Source: Lachnospira pectinoschiza (GTDB lineage Bacteria > Bacillota > Clostridia > Lachnospirales > Lachnospiraceae). Taken from it: a DNA stretch of 64,000 nucleotides. Location: contig NZ_JAJCRR010000004.1 of NCBI RefSeq assembly GCF_020564355.1, forward strand, positions 186,001 to 250,000, read 5' to 3'. Position numbers and translations under genes: made by a program. The notes beneath the pieces were generated by a model that did no database searches, was not told where the DNA came from, and was given only the letters and a program-made list of their open reading frames with translations. Positions within the stretch are counted from its first letter, which is position 1. Each line of letters begins with the position of its first letter. Positions 1 through 8,061 of the stretch are shown in pieces.

Positions 1-160
1 TGCAGAGCAGATTCTTGTCATGGATGAAGGCAGAATCGTCGGCAGGGGAACACATGAAGAACTGCTTGCAAACTGCGAAGTATACCGTCAGATTGCAAAA
101 TCGCAGATGTCAGAAAAGGAACTCGGACTTGCGGGTGATACAGAAAGGGAGGAACAGTAA
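1..160 (+). CDS. ABC transporter ATP-binding/permease, C-terminal end only
   Basis: Open from the window edge to a TAA at 158-160 (53 codons visible). The residues VMDEGRIVGRGTHEELL are the standard stretch that follows the H-loop of an ABC exporter ATPase, so this is the tail of the nucleotide-binding domain. The stop lies 3 nt before the start of a full-length exporter half, so the two are almost certainly co-transcribed and form a heterodimeric MdlAB/BmrCD-like exporter. Membrane domain and Walker motifs lie outside the window. Substrate cannot be told from this fragment. Confidence 0.85.
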   Translation, partial: AEQILVMDEGRIVGRGTHEELLANCEVYRQIAKSQMSEKELGLAGDTEREEQ

Positions 161-163
161 TTT

Positions 164-2023
164 ATGGAAAATAAAGATGTAAAAATGCCTCCGAAGACAA
201 GAGGACCGATGAGAGGACCAGGCAGAGGTATGATGCCAGGAGAAAAAGCCAAAGACTTTAAATGGTCTATCGGCAAATTACTTGCGTATCTTGGAAATTA
301 CAAAATCGGCATTATCGTAGTGATGATTTTTGCGGCGTGTGCGACCGTGTTTAACGTTGTCGGTCCAAAGGTTTTAGGTAAAGCCACGACAGCACTTTCC
401 GAAGGGCTGATGAATAAAATCAACGGCACCGGCGGCATGGATTTTAACTATATCGGAAAAGTCCTTTTATTTGTGCTGGGATTATACAGCATCAGCGCCG
501 TTTTCAGCTTTATACAGGGCTGGATTATGACGGGGATCACACAGAAGCTGTGTTACCGGTTAAGGAAAGAAATTTCCGAAAAAATTAACCGTATGCCGAT
601 GAAATATTTTGAAAGCAGAACTTACGGTGAAGTATTATCGCGTATTACCAATGATGTAGATACCCTCGGCATGGGTTTAAACCAGAGCATTACTACGATT
701 ATTACCGCTGTTGCAACCATGCTTGGTGTATTGGTGATGATGTTAAGCATTTCACCGCTGATGACACTGATTGCAGTCATTATTCTGCCGGTGTCAGCCG
801 GACTGATTTCATTTGTTGTAAAGAAATCACAGAAATATTTTAAGACACAACAGGAATATTTAGGCCATATCAACGGACAGATTGAAGAAACCTACGGCGG
901 ACATACCGTTGTAAAGTCTTTTAACAAAGAGGCTTCTATGGTTAAGCAGTTTGACGAAACCAATACGGTATTGTATAAATCCGCATGGAAATCGCAGTTC
1001 CTATCCGGAATGATGCAGCCGATTATGAATTTTGTCGGAAACTTAGGCTATGCCTGTGTGGCATTAAGCGGAGGTCTTCTTGCAATTCAGGGCGCGATTA
1101 CAATTGGTGATATTCAGGCATTTATCCAGTATGTTAAGAATTTCACACAGCCGATTACACAGATTGCACAGGTTATCAATCAGGTACAGTCTATGGCAGC
1201 AGCCTCCGAGAGAGTATTCGAGTTCTTAGAGGAGGAAGAAGAAGATCAGTTTGTGCAAAATCCGGTACGCTTAGATAAAATCGAAGGCTGTGTGGATTTT
1301 GAAAATGTACACTTTGGTTATAAAGAAGATCAGACAATTATCAATGATTTTACTGTACATGTAAAACCGGGTCAGAAGGTTGCCATTGTCGGTCCTACAG
1401 GTGCCGGTAAGACAACGATTGTGAAGCTGCTCATGCGTTTTTACGATGTCGGCAGCGGTGCTATTTTAGTAGACGGACACAATATCAAGGACTTTAACAG
1501 ACGGGAATTAAGAGATGCGTTTGGCATGGTGCTTCAGGATACATGGCTGTATAAGGATACCATTATGGAAAATATCCGTTACGGAAGACTGGATGCAACC
1601 GATGAAGAAGTTATTGCGGCGGCAAAAGCAGCGCATGCACACCACTTTATTGAAACCCTGCCGGGTGGCTATCAGATGGAATTAAATGAAGATGCAAGCA
1701 ACGTTTCACAGGGACAGAAGCAACTGCTTACAATTGCGAGAGCAATTCTTGCAGACAATCCGATTCTGATTCTGGATGAAGCGACCTCTTCTGTGGATAC
1801 CCGTACAGAGATTCAGATTCAGAATGCAATGGATAACCTGATGAAGGGCAGAACGAGCTTTGTCATTGCCCACCGTCTGTCTACGATTAAAGATGCAGAC
1901 GTGATTCTTGTCATGAAGGACGGCGATATTGTAGAACAGGGAAATCATGAAGAACTTCTTGCAAAGGGCGGCTTCTATGCAGACCTTTACAATTCACAGT
2001 TTGATGAGGCAGAAAGCGCGTAA
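164..2023 (+). CDS. ABC exporter half-transporter (fused permease and ATPase)
   Basis: 619 aa, the usual size for a fused half-exporter. A soluble N-terminal tail of about 40 residues is followed by a six-helix transmembrane domain (about 40-330) and an ATP-binding domain (about 375-610). Walker A GPTGAGKTT lies near residue 410, the signature is VSQGQ (near 514), Walker B with the catalytic Glu is LILDEATSSVD (near 535), and the switch His is in IAHRLSTI. The glutamate after Walker B is present, so this half should hydrolyse ATP. It follows the tail of another exporter half by 3 nt, which suggests a heterodimer. A GGGAGG at about 148-153 supports the ATG at 164. A terminator follows. The exported substrate (drug, lipid or peptide) is not evident. 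Confidence 0.93.
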   Translation: MENKDVKMPPKTRGPMRGPGRGMMPGEKAKDFKWSIGKLLAYLGNYKIGIIVVMIFAACATVFNVVGPKVLGKATTALSEGLMNKINGTGGMDFNYIGKVLLFVLGLYSISAVFSFIQGWIMTGITQKLCYRLRKEISEKINRMPMKYFESRTYGEVLSRITNDVDTLGMGLNQSITTIITAVATMLGVLVMMLSISPLMTLIAVIILPVSAGLISFVVKKSQKYFKTQQEYLGHINGQIEETYGGHTVVKSFNKEASMVKQFDETNTVLYKSAWKSQFLSGMMQPIMNFVGNLGYACVALSGGLLAIQGAITIGDIQAFIQYVKNFTQPITQIAQVINQVQSMAAASERVFEFLEEEEEDQFVQNPVRLDKIEGCVDFENVHFGYKEDQTIINDFTVHVKPGQKVAIVGPTGAGKTTIVKLLMRFYDVGSGAILVDGHNIKDFNRRELRDAFGMVLQDTWLYKDTIMENIRYGRLDATDEEVIAAAKAAHAHHFIETLPGGYQMELNEDASNVSQGQKQLLTIARAILADNPILILDEATSSVDTRTEIQIQNAMDNLMKGRTSFVIAHRLSTIKDADVILVMKDGDIVEQGNHEELLAKGGFYADLYNSQFDEAESA

Positions 2024-2095
2024 GATACGGGAATTTTGATAAAAATGGAAGTTATTAAAGATGAATATTTAAAATATTAATTCAAAACAAAGAGT

Positions 2096-2137
2096 AAAAA
2101 GGAGAAACAGCCTGGCAGAGGTTTTTTCTCCTTTTTT
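2096..2137 (+). terminator. Rho-independent terminator after the ABC exporter
   Basis: AAAAAGGAGAAA at 2096-2107 pairs with TTTCTCCTTTTT, with a loop of about 15 nt and a T-rich 3' arm. Confidence 0.75.
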
Positions 2138-2149
2138 CACGGATAGTCC

Positions 2150-2177
2150 TTGCAAAACTTTAGAATTTCTGTATACT
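2150..2177 (+). promoter_or_regulatory. Sigma-A type promoter for the GGDEF gene
   Basis: TTGCAA (2150-2155), 16-nt spacer, TATACT (2172-2177). It lies just after a terminator and 41 nt before the chosen start at 2219. Confidence 0.55.
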
Positions 2178-2218
2178 TGAAATGTTAGGTGTTTTCATGG
2201 CAGAGCCGGAGGAATTTG

Positions 2219-3946
2219 ATGAAACAGATTGCGTGGGTAAAAGTTATCCAAAACAAATATATAAAAAGATGTATGAGTATTGTGGGAATTGTAATCGTTT
2301 TACTGGGTGCCATGCTGTTATATCATATTACAGGTTTAAGAAAAAATGAATATACAAAAAAGGAGCCATTGCTTTTAAACTGGACTGTTGTCAGTGAAAA
2401 TCAGACGGATACGGATGTGGATTTGAATACATTCCGCTTTGATAATATTTTAACAGACAAAAAGACAATATATTTATCCCGTACTTTTGTGGATAAAGGG
2501 CAGTTTCAATCACCGGTACTTGTGGTTCAGACGCATAATGCAACGTTACGTGTCTTTGTGGACGGAGAATGTATTTACAGTTCCGGGCTGGAGCGGTATG
2601 ACTGCGGGAAAATGGTTGGAAGCGGCATGCACAGCATTGCTATGCCTAAAGATGGAGAACAGCATGAACTGATGCTGGAATTTAAGGCAAACGGTGATTC
2701 TTATGTTACCCGGATGAACGATATTTATATTACTGATTATGCAACAATTTACACTGATTTTTTAGTGACCAACAGAGTTACTTATGCACTTAGTGTCTGC
2801 CTTTTGTTTATCGGATTTGTCCTGCTTTTGCTTGGGATGGTTATGATGCTGACGCGGACCTGGTTTACACATTTGATATCACTGGGAATTTTCTCGCTGA
2901 TGGTAGGTTTATGGACGATGGGAAAATATAATATCCTACAGATTTACCGGGTACCGATATGGCTGTGTACCTTTATTGAGTATGCCAGCATGTATATCGG
3001 TCCGCCGTCTCTGCTGCTTTTTTTCAGGGATTATCCGAAAAAAGCAGACAGCAGATGGATAACGTGGATGTATTACATAATTTTCTGGGTAGATAGCGGT
3101 GTGACGGCACTTTTATTTGTGCTTCATTTTTCAGGTGTCTGGCATCTTCCGCATATGCTTCGGCTGGAACAGGCATTTGTAGCAATTGTCTGTGTTTATC
3201 TGATTATATTAATGATTGCCTGTGTCAGAAAGGGAAACCGGCAGAGCAGACTGGTTATCTGCGGTGTGATTTTGTTTTTGCTGTGTATCGGAGCGGAATG
3301 GTCAGGTTATATGGCAGGAAAATACTGGGGTCATGAAATGTCATGGACAACAGGATTTTCATCTTTGGGAACTGTGATTCTGATTAGTATTTTACTGCTC
3401 TCATTAAGCTGGGATATTGCGGGAAAAATGGTCGACGAAAAAGAACAGGCAGTTCTTTATAAAATGGCATATACGGACAATCTGACGGGACTTTATAACC
3501 GCCGCTTTTGTGAAGAACGGTTAAAATCATATTGTTATAATAACATTCCATTTACAATTTTTAATTTTGATATGAATGGGCTGAAAGCCACGAATGATAC
3601 CCATGGGCATAGCAGTGGGGATAAGCTGATTAAGGGGTTTGCTGATATTTTAACGAAGTCGTTTGGGGACAAAGGTATCGTTGGCAGAATGGGCGGCGAT
3701 GAATTTATTGTAATTGTAGAAAACATCGAAGAACTTAATTGTCAGGAAGAAATCCGACATTTTCAAAAAATTATGAGTGAGGCAAATAAAGCACAAAGTG
3801 GGTATGTTTACAGTACGGCATACGGCTATGCAGACAGTTCTGAAATTGTGTCAGACGGTGAAATACGCGATGTCAACATGGTTTACAGACTGGCGGATAA
3901 CCGCATGTATGAGAATAAAAAGACATGCCATGATGCAAGAAAATAG
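2219..3946 (+). CDS. Membrane-bound GGDEF diguanylate cyclase with extracytoplasmic sensor
   Basis: 575 aa. One N-terminal transmembrane helix (about 15-35), an extracytoplasmic region (about 36-190) that looks like a 7TMR-DISM-type beta-rich sensor, a block of about seven hydrophobic helices (about 195-405), then a GGDEF domain. The active-site motif GGDEF is intact at residues 492-496, with the substrate-site stretch FDMNGLKATND upstream, so c-di-GMP synthesis is expected. The start at 2219 is preferred over an in-frame ATG ten codons upstream because CGGAGG precedes it. It is followed after 28 nt by an unrecognised gene that may share its transcript. The sensed ligand is unknown. Confidence 0.88.
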   Translation: MKQIAWVKVIQNKYIKRCMSIVGIVIVLLGAMLLYHITGLRKNEYTKKEPLLLNWTVVSENQTDTDVDLNTFRFDNILTDKKTIYLSRTFVDKGQFQSPVLVVQTHNATLRVFVDGECIYSSGLERYDCGKMVGSGMHSIAMPKDGEQHELMLEFKANGDSYVTRMNDIYITDYATIYTDFLVTNRVTYALSVCLLFIGFVLLLLGMVMMLTRTWFTHLISLGIFSLMVGLWTMGKYNILQIYRVPIWLCTFIEYASMYIGPPSLLLFFRDYPKKADSRWITWMYYIIFWVDSGVTALLFVLHFSGVWHLPHMLRLEQAFVAIVCVYLIILMIACVRKGNRQSRLVICGVILFLLCIGAEWSGYMAGKYWGHEMSWTTGFSSLGTVILISILLLSLSWDIAGKMVDEKEQAVLYKMAYTDNLTGLYNRRFCEERLKSYCYNNIPFTIFNFDMNGLKATNDTHGHSSGDKLIKGFADILTKSFGDKGIVGRMGGDEFIVIVENIEELNCQEEIRHFQKIMSEANKAQSGYVYSTAYGYADSSEIVSDGEIRDVNMVYRLADNRMYENKKTCHDARK

Positions 3947-3974
3947 TTAGAAAGTGGAAGGAACAAAGGAATTT

Positions 3975-5150
3975 ATGAACAGGACTTACGACAAATTTCA
4001 GGTAGTATTACTAAGCGAAGTAAAAGGGAAAGACAGCAATGCGTTTATTTTTGAATTACGTCTTACTTCGGAGGACAATTGTCGTATCAGAATTATAGAT
4101 TTTGACGCATTTGATATTGACGGAAACAAGTACAGCGCGGGAGCGGATAAAATCAGTACAACAGATGTGATTTTAGGACACAGCAAATTTTTTGCCGAAA
4201 CCAAAAAGATTAATGTAAAAATCAGTTCGCAGTTTAAAGCAAGAATCGGCTGTATGGCAGTCTTAACGGTTGCCTGCATTGAAGATAAACAGCAGATGAA
4301 ATTCTGTTTCCAGAGAAAAGGAACAAACCGCTGGGATTGTGTCGGTGTGGAATTTATGGAGTATGAAGGTCTTCCGGCAGCAGAAGAAGAACCGGTGGAA
4401 ACAGAAGGAACTTTAGAATCGGTTGAAGAACTGACTGACAAAGCAGAAAAACAGGTACAGGCGCAGACGGAAGCACAGACACAGACTGGAGCTTCGGCAG
4501 TGAAAGAAGACGGTGAAGAACAGGCAGCAGTGGTAGTACAGGATTCTCCGGCAGAAGACATCCCGGCAGCACAGGATGAAAAAGCTGCAGCAGAATCACT
4601 TGAAGAATATCTGGAAAGAGAAGGCGCAGAGTCTGTCTTAGGGCTGTCCATGAAGGAATTTGTCAATCGTTTTGCATTAGGTACACAGACAGTAGAAGAT
4701 GTTTTAAAGCAGTTAAATGTCAATGTGGCGCAGGAAGAAGAACCGGCAGAAACAATCAGTCAGCCGGCGCCGGTATCCCAGCCGGAGGAAGAAGAGCAGG
4801 AGCAGTCCATAGAAGACTATTTAAACAGTCTGATTGAATTTGATGAAAAATCATCGGAAACCATCGGCCTTGCCGTTTCTAATATGAGAATCCGTGCAGA
4901 AGAACAGGGTGACACCGTCTGTCCGGTTCTTTACTGTGAGGTCAGCTATTCCAAAGAAACCTATGTATTGGTGCGCTGTCCGATGATTAAGGTGATTTTT
5001 TACGATGCAAAGGGATGTATCGACAATGTTGCCATGCATCCGGTATCCCGTATCCATACAGGTCAGGATATTGTTGAAATGGCATTTAAGAAGTCCACAG
5101 TGAAAAATTGGAAAAACAAGAGCAAAATCAAAGTACTCGTAACGCTGTAA
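3975..5150 (+). CDS. Uncharacterised protein: two beta-rich ends joined by an acidic Ala/Glu/Gln-rich linker
   Basis: 391 aa, family not recognised. The first 120 residues and the last 105 look like compact, probably beta-rich domains of similar size (one begins near FQVVLLSEV, the other near IGLAVSNMRI). Between them (about 125-280) lies a low-complexity stretch rich in Glu, Ala and Gln. No signal peptide or transmembrane helix is visible, so it is probably cytoplasmic. The ATG at 3975 follows AAAGGA with 5-nt spacing; a GTG at 3954 is in frame but lacks its own SD. It sits 28 nt after the GGDEF gene and ends at a strong terminator, so the two probably form one unit. A role in c-di-GMP signalling is only a guess from position. 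Confidence 0.7.
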   Translation: MNRTYDKFQVVLLSEVKGKDSNAFIFELRLTSEDNCRIRIIDFDAFDIDGNKYSAGADKISTTDVILGHSKFFAETKKINVKISSQFKARIGCMAVLTVACIEDKQQMKFCFQRKGTNRWDCVGVEFMEYEGLPAAEEEPVETEGTLESVEELTDKAEKQVQAQTEAQTQTGASAVKEDGEEQAAVVVQDSPAEDIPAAQDEKAAAESLEEYLEREGAESVLGLSMKEFVNRFALGTQTVEDVLKQLNVNVAQEEEPAETISQPAPVSQPEEEEQEQSIEDYLNSLIEFDEKSSETIGLAVSNMRIRAEEQGDTVCPVLYCEVSYSKETYVLVRCPMIKVIFYDAKGCIDNVAMHPVSRIHTGQDIVEMAFKKSTVKNWKNKSKIKVLVTL

Positions 5151-5213
5151 AATAGATAAAACATTTTTTTTGGTTAAAACATAAAACATAAAAAATAAAA
5201 GAATTAAAAGAAG

Positions 5214-5258
5214 AAAGCTGCGCAGCCGGAACAAAAAACGGCTGTGCAGCTTATTTTA
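5214..5258 (+). terminator. Rho-independent terminator
   Basis: AAGCTGCGCAGCCG (5215-5228) pairs with CGGCTGTGCAGCTT (5239-5252) around a short A-rich loop and is followed by a T-rich tract. It closes the GGDEF/unknown-protein unit. Confidence 0.85.
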
Positions 5259-5375
5259 TAAAGTTCTGAAAGCTTAAAGGATGTTGGCTGATATGCAGCT
5301 GGTATATCGATATAAAGGATTCTGATAATTACGGTTTTTAAAACTACATCATATTGAAATAAATGTAATATCATC

Positions 5376-5404
5376 TTGACAAAAAAACAAAGAAGCGGTA
5401 TAAC
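5376..5404 (+). promoter_or_regulatory. Sigma-A promoter upstream of the flavin oxidoreductase
   Basis: TTGACA (5376-5381), 17-nt spacer, TATAAC (5399-5404). It precedes a structured repeat and the start at 5498, giving a 5' UTR of roughly 85 nt. The rest of 5259-5375 holds only AT-rich sequence with a loose dyad at about 5345-5374. Confidence 0.75.
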
Positions 5405-5423
5405 ATAAATAGTTTGAGAATCA

Positions 5424-5497
5424 AAATATTGTATTTCTGAACGAAAACAAAATACTGTTATGGCAGATGAGAAATTACCTGCGGAATGGAGAAGAAT
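5424..5497 (+). repeat. Dispersed hairpin repeat, short copy, ending at the SD of the next gene
   Basis: Contains the block ATGGCAGATGAGAAAT (5460-5475), also found at about 43.5 kb and, with one change, at 54.9 kb. It is followed by CCTGCGGAATGGAG, also found twice at 50.0-50.2 kb and, with changes, at 32.7 kb. An imperfect stem precedes the block (TATTTC against GAAAACAAAATA). The final GGAGAAG is the SD of the gene starting at 5498. Confidence 0.6.
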
Positions 5498-6586
5498 ATG
5501 AATAATCAGTTACCACAACTTATATTAGGAGATGTTATTGTGCCGGTGCCGGTGATTCAGGGCGGCATGGGTGTTGGAGTGAGTCGAAGCCGTCTTGCGG
5601 GAGCAGTTGCAAAAGAAGGCGGTATCGGTGTGATATCAACAGCACAGATCGGTTATGACGAGGAAAATTTTGAAAAAAATCCGGCGGAGTGTAACTGCAG
5701 GGCAATAATAAAACACATTGCGCAGGCAAAAGAGATTGCAGGCGGAAACGGACTGGTCGGTGTGAATATCATGGTGGCATTAAAGCATTACAGACAGCAC
5801 ATTGAAACGGCGGTAGAAGCGGGTGCAGATGTCATTATCTGTGGTGCGGGACTGCCGGCAGATTTACCGGGAATTGCCCAAAACTATGCACGTGAGCATG
5901 GGAAAAAGATACCAAAGCTGATGCCGATTGTGTCTTCCGCGAGAGCAGCGGGAATTATTTTAAAAATGTGGGACCATCATTACCATACGGTGCCGGATTG
6001 TATTATTGTGGAAGGACCGATGGCAGGCGGACATCTTGGATTTCAGGAAAGTGTATTGGAAAATATTGAAAATATTGATTTTGACGCGATTCTTTGCGGG
6101 GTCATTGACAGCAAAAAGCCATATGAGGAGAAATACACAAAAAAGATTCCGGTTGCGGCGGCAGGCGGTATTTTTGACAGACAGGATATTGACCATGTGC
6201 TTTCATTAGGTGCAGATGCCGTACAGATTGCAAGCCGTTTTGTTGTCACTAAAGAATGTGATGCATCTGATGCATACAAACATGCATATATTGAGGCGGG
6301 AAAGGGTAATATACAGATTGTAAAAAGTCCTGTCGGCATGCCGGGACGCGCCGTGCGCAATGCTTTTATCAGACAGGTTGAGCAGCACAAACAAGAAATT
6401 ACCGGCTGTTATCAGTGCCTTGAAAAATGTAACCCGAAGGAAGTGCCGTACTGCATTACACAAGCGCTGATTCACGCCGTGAAAGGCGAATTAGAGCAGG
6501 GGTTAATTTTCTGCGGTGAAAATGTTTCCAGAATCCATGAAATGACAACCGTACCGGAACTGATGCGGGAATTGACACAAGGTTGA
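5498..6586 (+). CDS. NAD(P)H-dependent flavin oxidoreductase, nitronate monooxygenase family
   Basis: 362 aa FMN-dependent TIM-barrel protein of the nitronate monooxygenase / 2-nitropropane dioxygenase / FabK superfamily. Family motifs seen: VIQGGMGVGVS near the N-terminus, VEGPMAGGHLGF (about 172-183) with the His used as base in nitronate monooxygenases, IPVAAAGGIF and GADAVQIASRF for FMN phosphate binding. The C-terminal part carries CxxCxxxC plus a further Cys (CYQCLEKC...PYC), common in clostridial members and of unproven role. An in-frame ATG 12 nt upstream overlaps the SD; the ATG at 5498 follows GGAGAAG. It is monocistronic by context, since a promoter overlaps its stop. It could instead be an enoyl-ACP reductase, but no fab genes are nearby. 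Confidence 0.85.
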   Translation: MNNQLPQLILGDVIVPVPVIQGGMGVGVSRSRLAGAVAKEGGIGVISTAQIGYDEENFEKNPAECNCRAIIKHIAQAKEIAGGNGLVGVNIMVALKHYRQHIETAVEAGADVIICGAGLPADLPGIAQNYAREHGKKIPKLMPIVSSARAAGIILKMWDHHYHTVPDCIIVEGPMAGGHLGFQESVLENIENIDFDAILCGVIDSKKPYEEKYTKKIPVAAAGGIFDRQDIDHVLSLGADAVQIASRFVVTKECDASDAYKHAYIEAGKGNIQIVKSPVGMPGRAVRNAFIRQVEQHKQEITGCYQCLEKCNPKEVPYCITQALIHAVKGELEQGLIFCGENVSRIHEMTTVPELMRELTQG

Positions 6587-6612
6587 CATAACACCCCGGT
6601 ATTTAGTACTAT
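6583..6612 (+). promoter_or_regulatory. Sigma-A promoter overlapping the preceding stop codon
   Basis: TTGACA (6583-6588), 18-nt spacer, TACTAT (6607-6612). The -35 overlaps the TGA of the flavoprotein gene. It drives the membrane protein and probably the thioredoxin gene. Confidence 0.7.
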
Positions 6613-6643
6613 AGTAAGTGAAAAAGAACGAATGGAGAAACCA

Positions 6644-7258
6644 ATGAAAGAATTTTTGCGTGCTAAGATTTTTGCACTTTCACAGTATCTGGAAATGCTG
6701 CTTTCGCTGATTTTAGGACTGGTTATTGTAATTCTTGCAGGGAAACTGCTGATGGACGTATTTAATCCGCAATATATTTTTGCAGGAGAAGACGTCTTTG
6801 CATATTATCTGGAAACTGCAATGAATCTTGCGATTGGTGTGGAGCTTATTAAAATGCTTTGCATGCACTCACCGGGGACTGTCATTGAAGTCCTTTTATT
6901 TGCAATTGCAAGACAGGTTGTTGTATCCCATTCTTCCGTGACACAGACACTGACCGGGGTATTTGCAATTGTTGTGCTGTTTGCTACAAGAAAATATCTG
7001 TTTATCCCACACGATGAGGTAGAAAAGATTACCGTACGCGGCAGTATGACTGTAGCAATGGCAAACCGTGTTGCTAAAATCAAAATACCGGAAACAGATG
7101 GAAAACTGCTCCGTGATGTGATTGAGAAGCGGATTTGTGAGGAAAGCCTTTCAAAAGAAATCGGAACCTGCGTGGATTACGATAATTTTGCATTATGCAT
7201 TGCAAGTATCAGAGAAGGTAAAGTAACAAGAGTTGATATTTTAAAAAATAAGGATTGA
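6644..7258 (+). CDS. Small membrane protein, PsiE-like N-terminal part
   Basis: 204 aa. Four hydrophobic segments occupy about residues 10-125, in a pattern that resembles the phosphate-starvation-inducible PsiE family. A soluble C-terminal part of about 80 residues (from KITVRGSMTV) looks like a small regulatory or ligand-binding domain. The ATG at 6644 has GGAG six nt upstream; an ATG at 6632 overlaps that SD and was rejected. It ends 14 nt before thioredoxin and shares its promoter. Function is unknown, and the PsiE link is by topology only. Confidence 0.65.
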   Translation: MKEFLRAKIFALSQYLEMLLSLILGLVIVILAGKLLMDVFNPQYIFAGEDVFAYYLETAMNLAIGVELIKMLCMHSPGTVIEVLLFAIARQVVVSHSSVTQTLTGVFAIVVLFATRKYLFIPHDEVEKITVRGSMTVAMANRVAKIKIPETDGKLLRDVIEKRICEESLSKEIGTCVDYDNFALCIASIREGKVTRVDILKNKD

Positions 7259-7272
7259 TAAGGAGTAAGCTT

Positions 7273-7590
7273 ATGGCAATTGTACATGTAACAAGTGAAA
7301 ATTACGAAAAGGAAGTATTACAGTCTGATAAGCCGGTATTAATTGATTTCTGGGCATCATGGTGTGGACCGTGCCAGATGTTAGGACCGGTCATTGAAGA
7401 AGTTTCAGAAGAAGTGACGGATGTAAAGTTTGTAAAAGTAAGTACCGAAGAAGCACCGGAACTGGCAGAAAAATTTTCTATTATGTACATTCCGACACTG
7501 GTACTCATGGAAAATGGAACGGTTGTAAATAAATCCACAGGCTTTTTACAGAAGGAACAGATTTTAGAACTTCTGAATACAAAAAATTAA
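7273..7590 (+). CDS. trxA: Thioredoxin
   Basis: 105 aa, the normal thioredoxin length. The redox motif WCGPC is present with Cys31 and Cys34, and a cis-Pro lies in YIPTLVLM. It reduces cytosolic disulfides with electrons from thioredoxin reductase, which is not in this window. The ATG at 7273 follows AAGGAG with proper spacing; a start six codons upstream lies inside the previous gene. Probably co-transcribed with the upstream membrane-protein gene. Confidence 0.95.
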   Translation: MAIVHVTSENYEKEVLQSDKPVLIDFWASWCGPCQMLGPVIEEVSEEVTDVKFVKVSTEEAPELAEKFSIMYIPTLVLMENGTVVNKSTGFLQKEQILELLNTKN

Positions 7591-7618
7591 AAAAATTAAA
7601 AAAAAATTAAAATTTTTG

Positions 7619-7647
7619 TTGACAAATGAAGTTTGAAAGATTATCTT
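7619..7647 (+). promoter_or_regulatory. Sigma-A promoter for the T-box leader
   Basis: TTGACA (7619-7624), 17-nt spacer, TATCTT (7642-7647), followed directly by the structured leader. Expected transcript start is near 7654. Confidence 0.75.
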
Positions 7648-7654
7648 ATTACTT

Positions 7655-7998
7655 AATTCAACAGTCAAATGCAGAGAACAGGAAATGACTTTTTCAAATC
7701 ACCGCTCACAGAGAGCCGTAAGATGATGAGAAGCGGCAGCAAGGAATGAAAAAGCCCTCACCTGCGAGCAGTTCCGGTGAAAGGCAGTGTAATTGTATAC
7801 AGCCTAGTAATTGGAATCGGTACCCATCGTTAACAGGGCATGCCATAGAGTCGGTATTCTATTGATTCTGACAGCAGTGGCAGTAGAGAGGCCGGGATAT
7901 CCGGCAAGCAAAGTGGTAACGCGGAAGTAATGTTAAATCAGCCTTCGTCTTTGCACCAAATCATTTAGATTTGTGTGGAGACGAAGGCTTTTTTGATA
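7655..7998 (+). promoter_or_regulatory. T-box leader (tRNA-sensing riboswitch), probable Leu specifier
   Basis: The leader carries the stem I signature AGAGAGCCG (7710-7718), an AAGCGGC/AGCAAGG segment, and the T-box AAGTGGTAACGCGG (7911-7924), followed by a terminator. Stem I pairs CTTTTTCA (7689-7696) with TGAAAAAG (7747-7754). Below it, CAGG and CCTG close a loop whose 3' side reads CCCTCA. A CUC codon (7757-7759) followed by A fits the specifier position, meaning leucine. The acceptor-pairing bulge UGGU would match a discriminator A, as in tRNA-Leu and tRNA-Pro. Uncharged tRNA is expected to favour read-through into the CstA-type transporter. The T-box identity is firm; the codon assignment is inference. 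Confidence 0.9.
7941..7995 (+). terminator. Regulated terminator of the T-box leader
   Basis: GCCTTCGTCT (7941-7950) pairs with AGACGAAGGC (7979-7988), followed by six T. The antiterminator would use the T-box sequence upstream. Confidence 0.88.
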
Positions 7999-8061
7999 CT
8001 ATGGACAATGCGTACAGAGTGTTTGACTGATGAAATATATCATAATAGGAGAGTGACATCT

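Noticed and set aside
3998..4723. 241-residue minus-strand frame rich in Ser
   Set aside because: Antisense shadow of the Glu/Ala-rich linker gene; no SD and low-complexity composition.
7975..8061. Extended N-terminus of CstA
   Set aside because: It would be encoded by the T-box terminator. The ATG at 8062 has a good SD and matches the family start.
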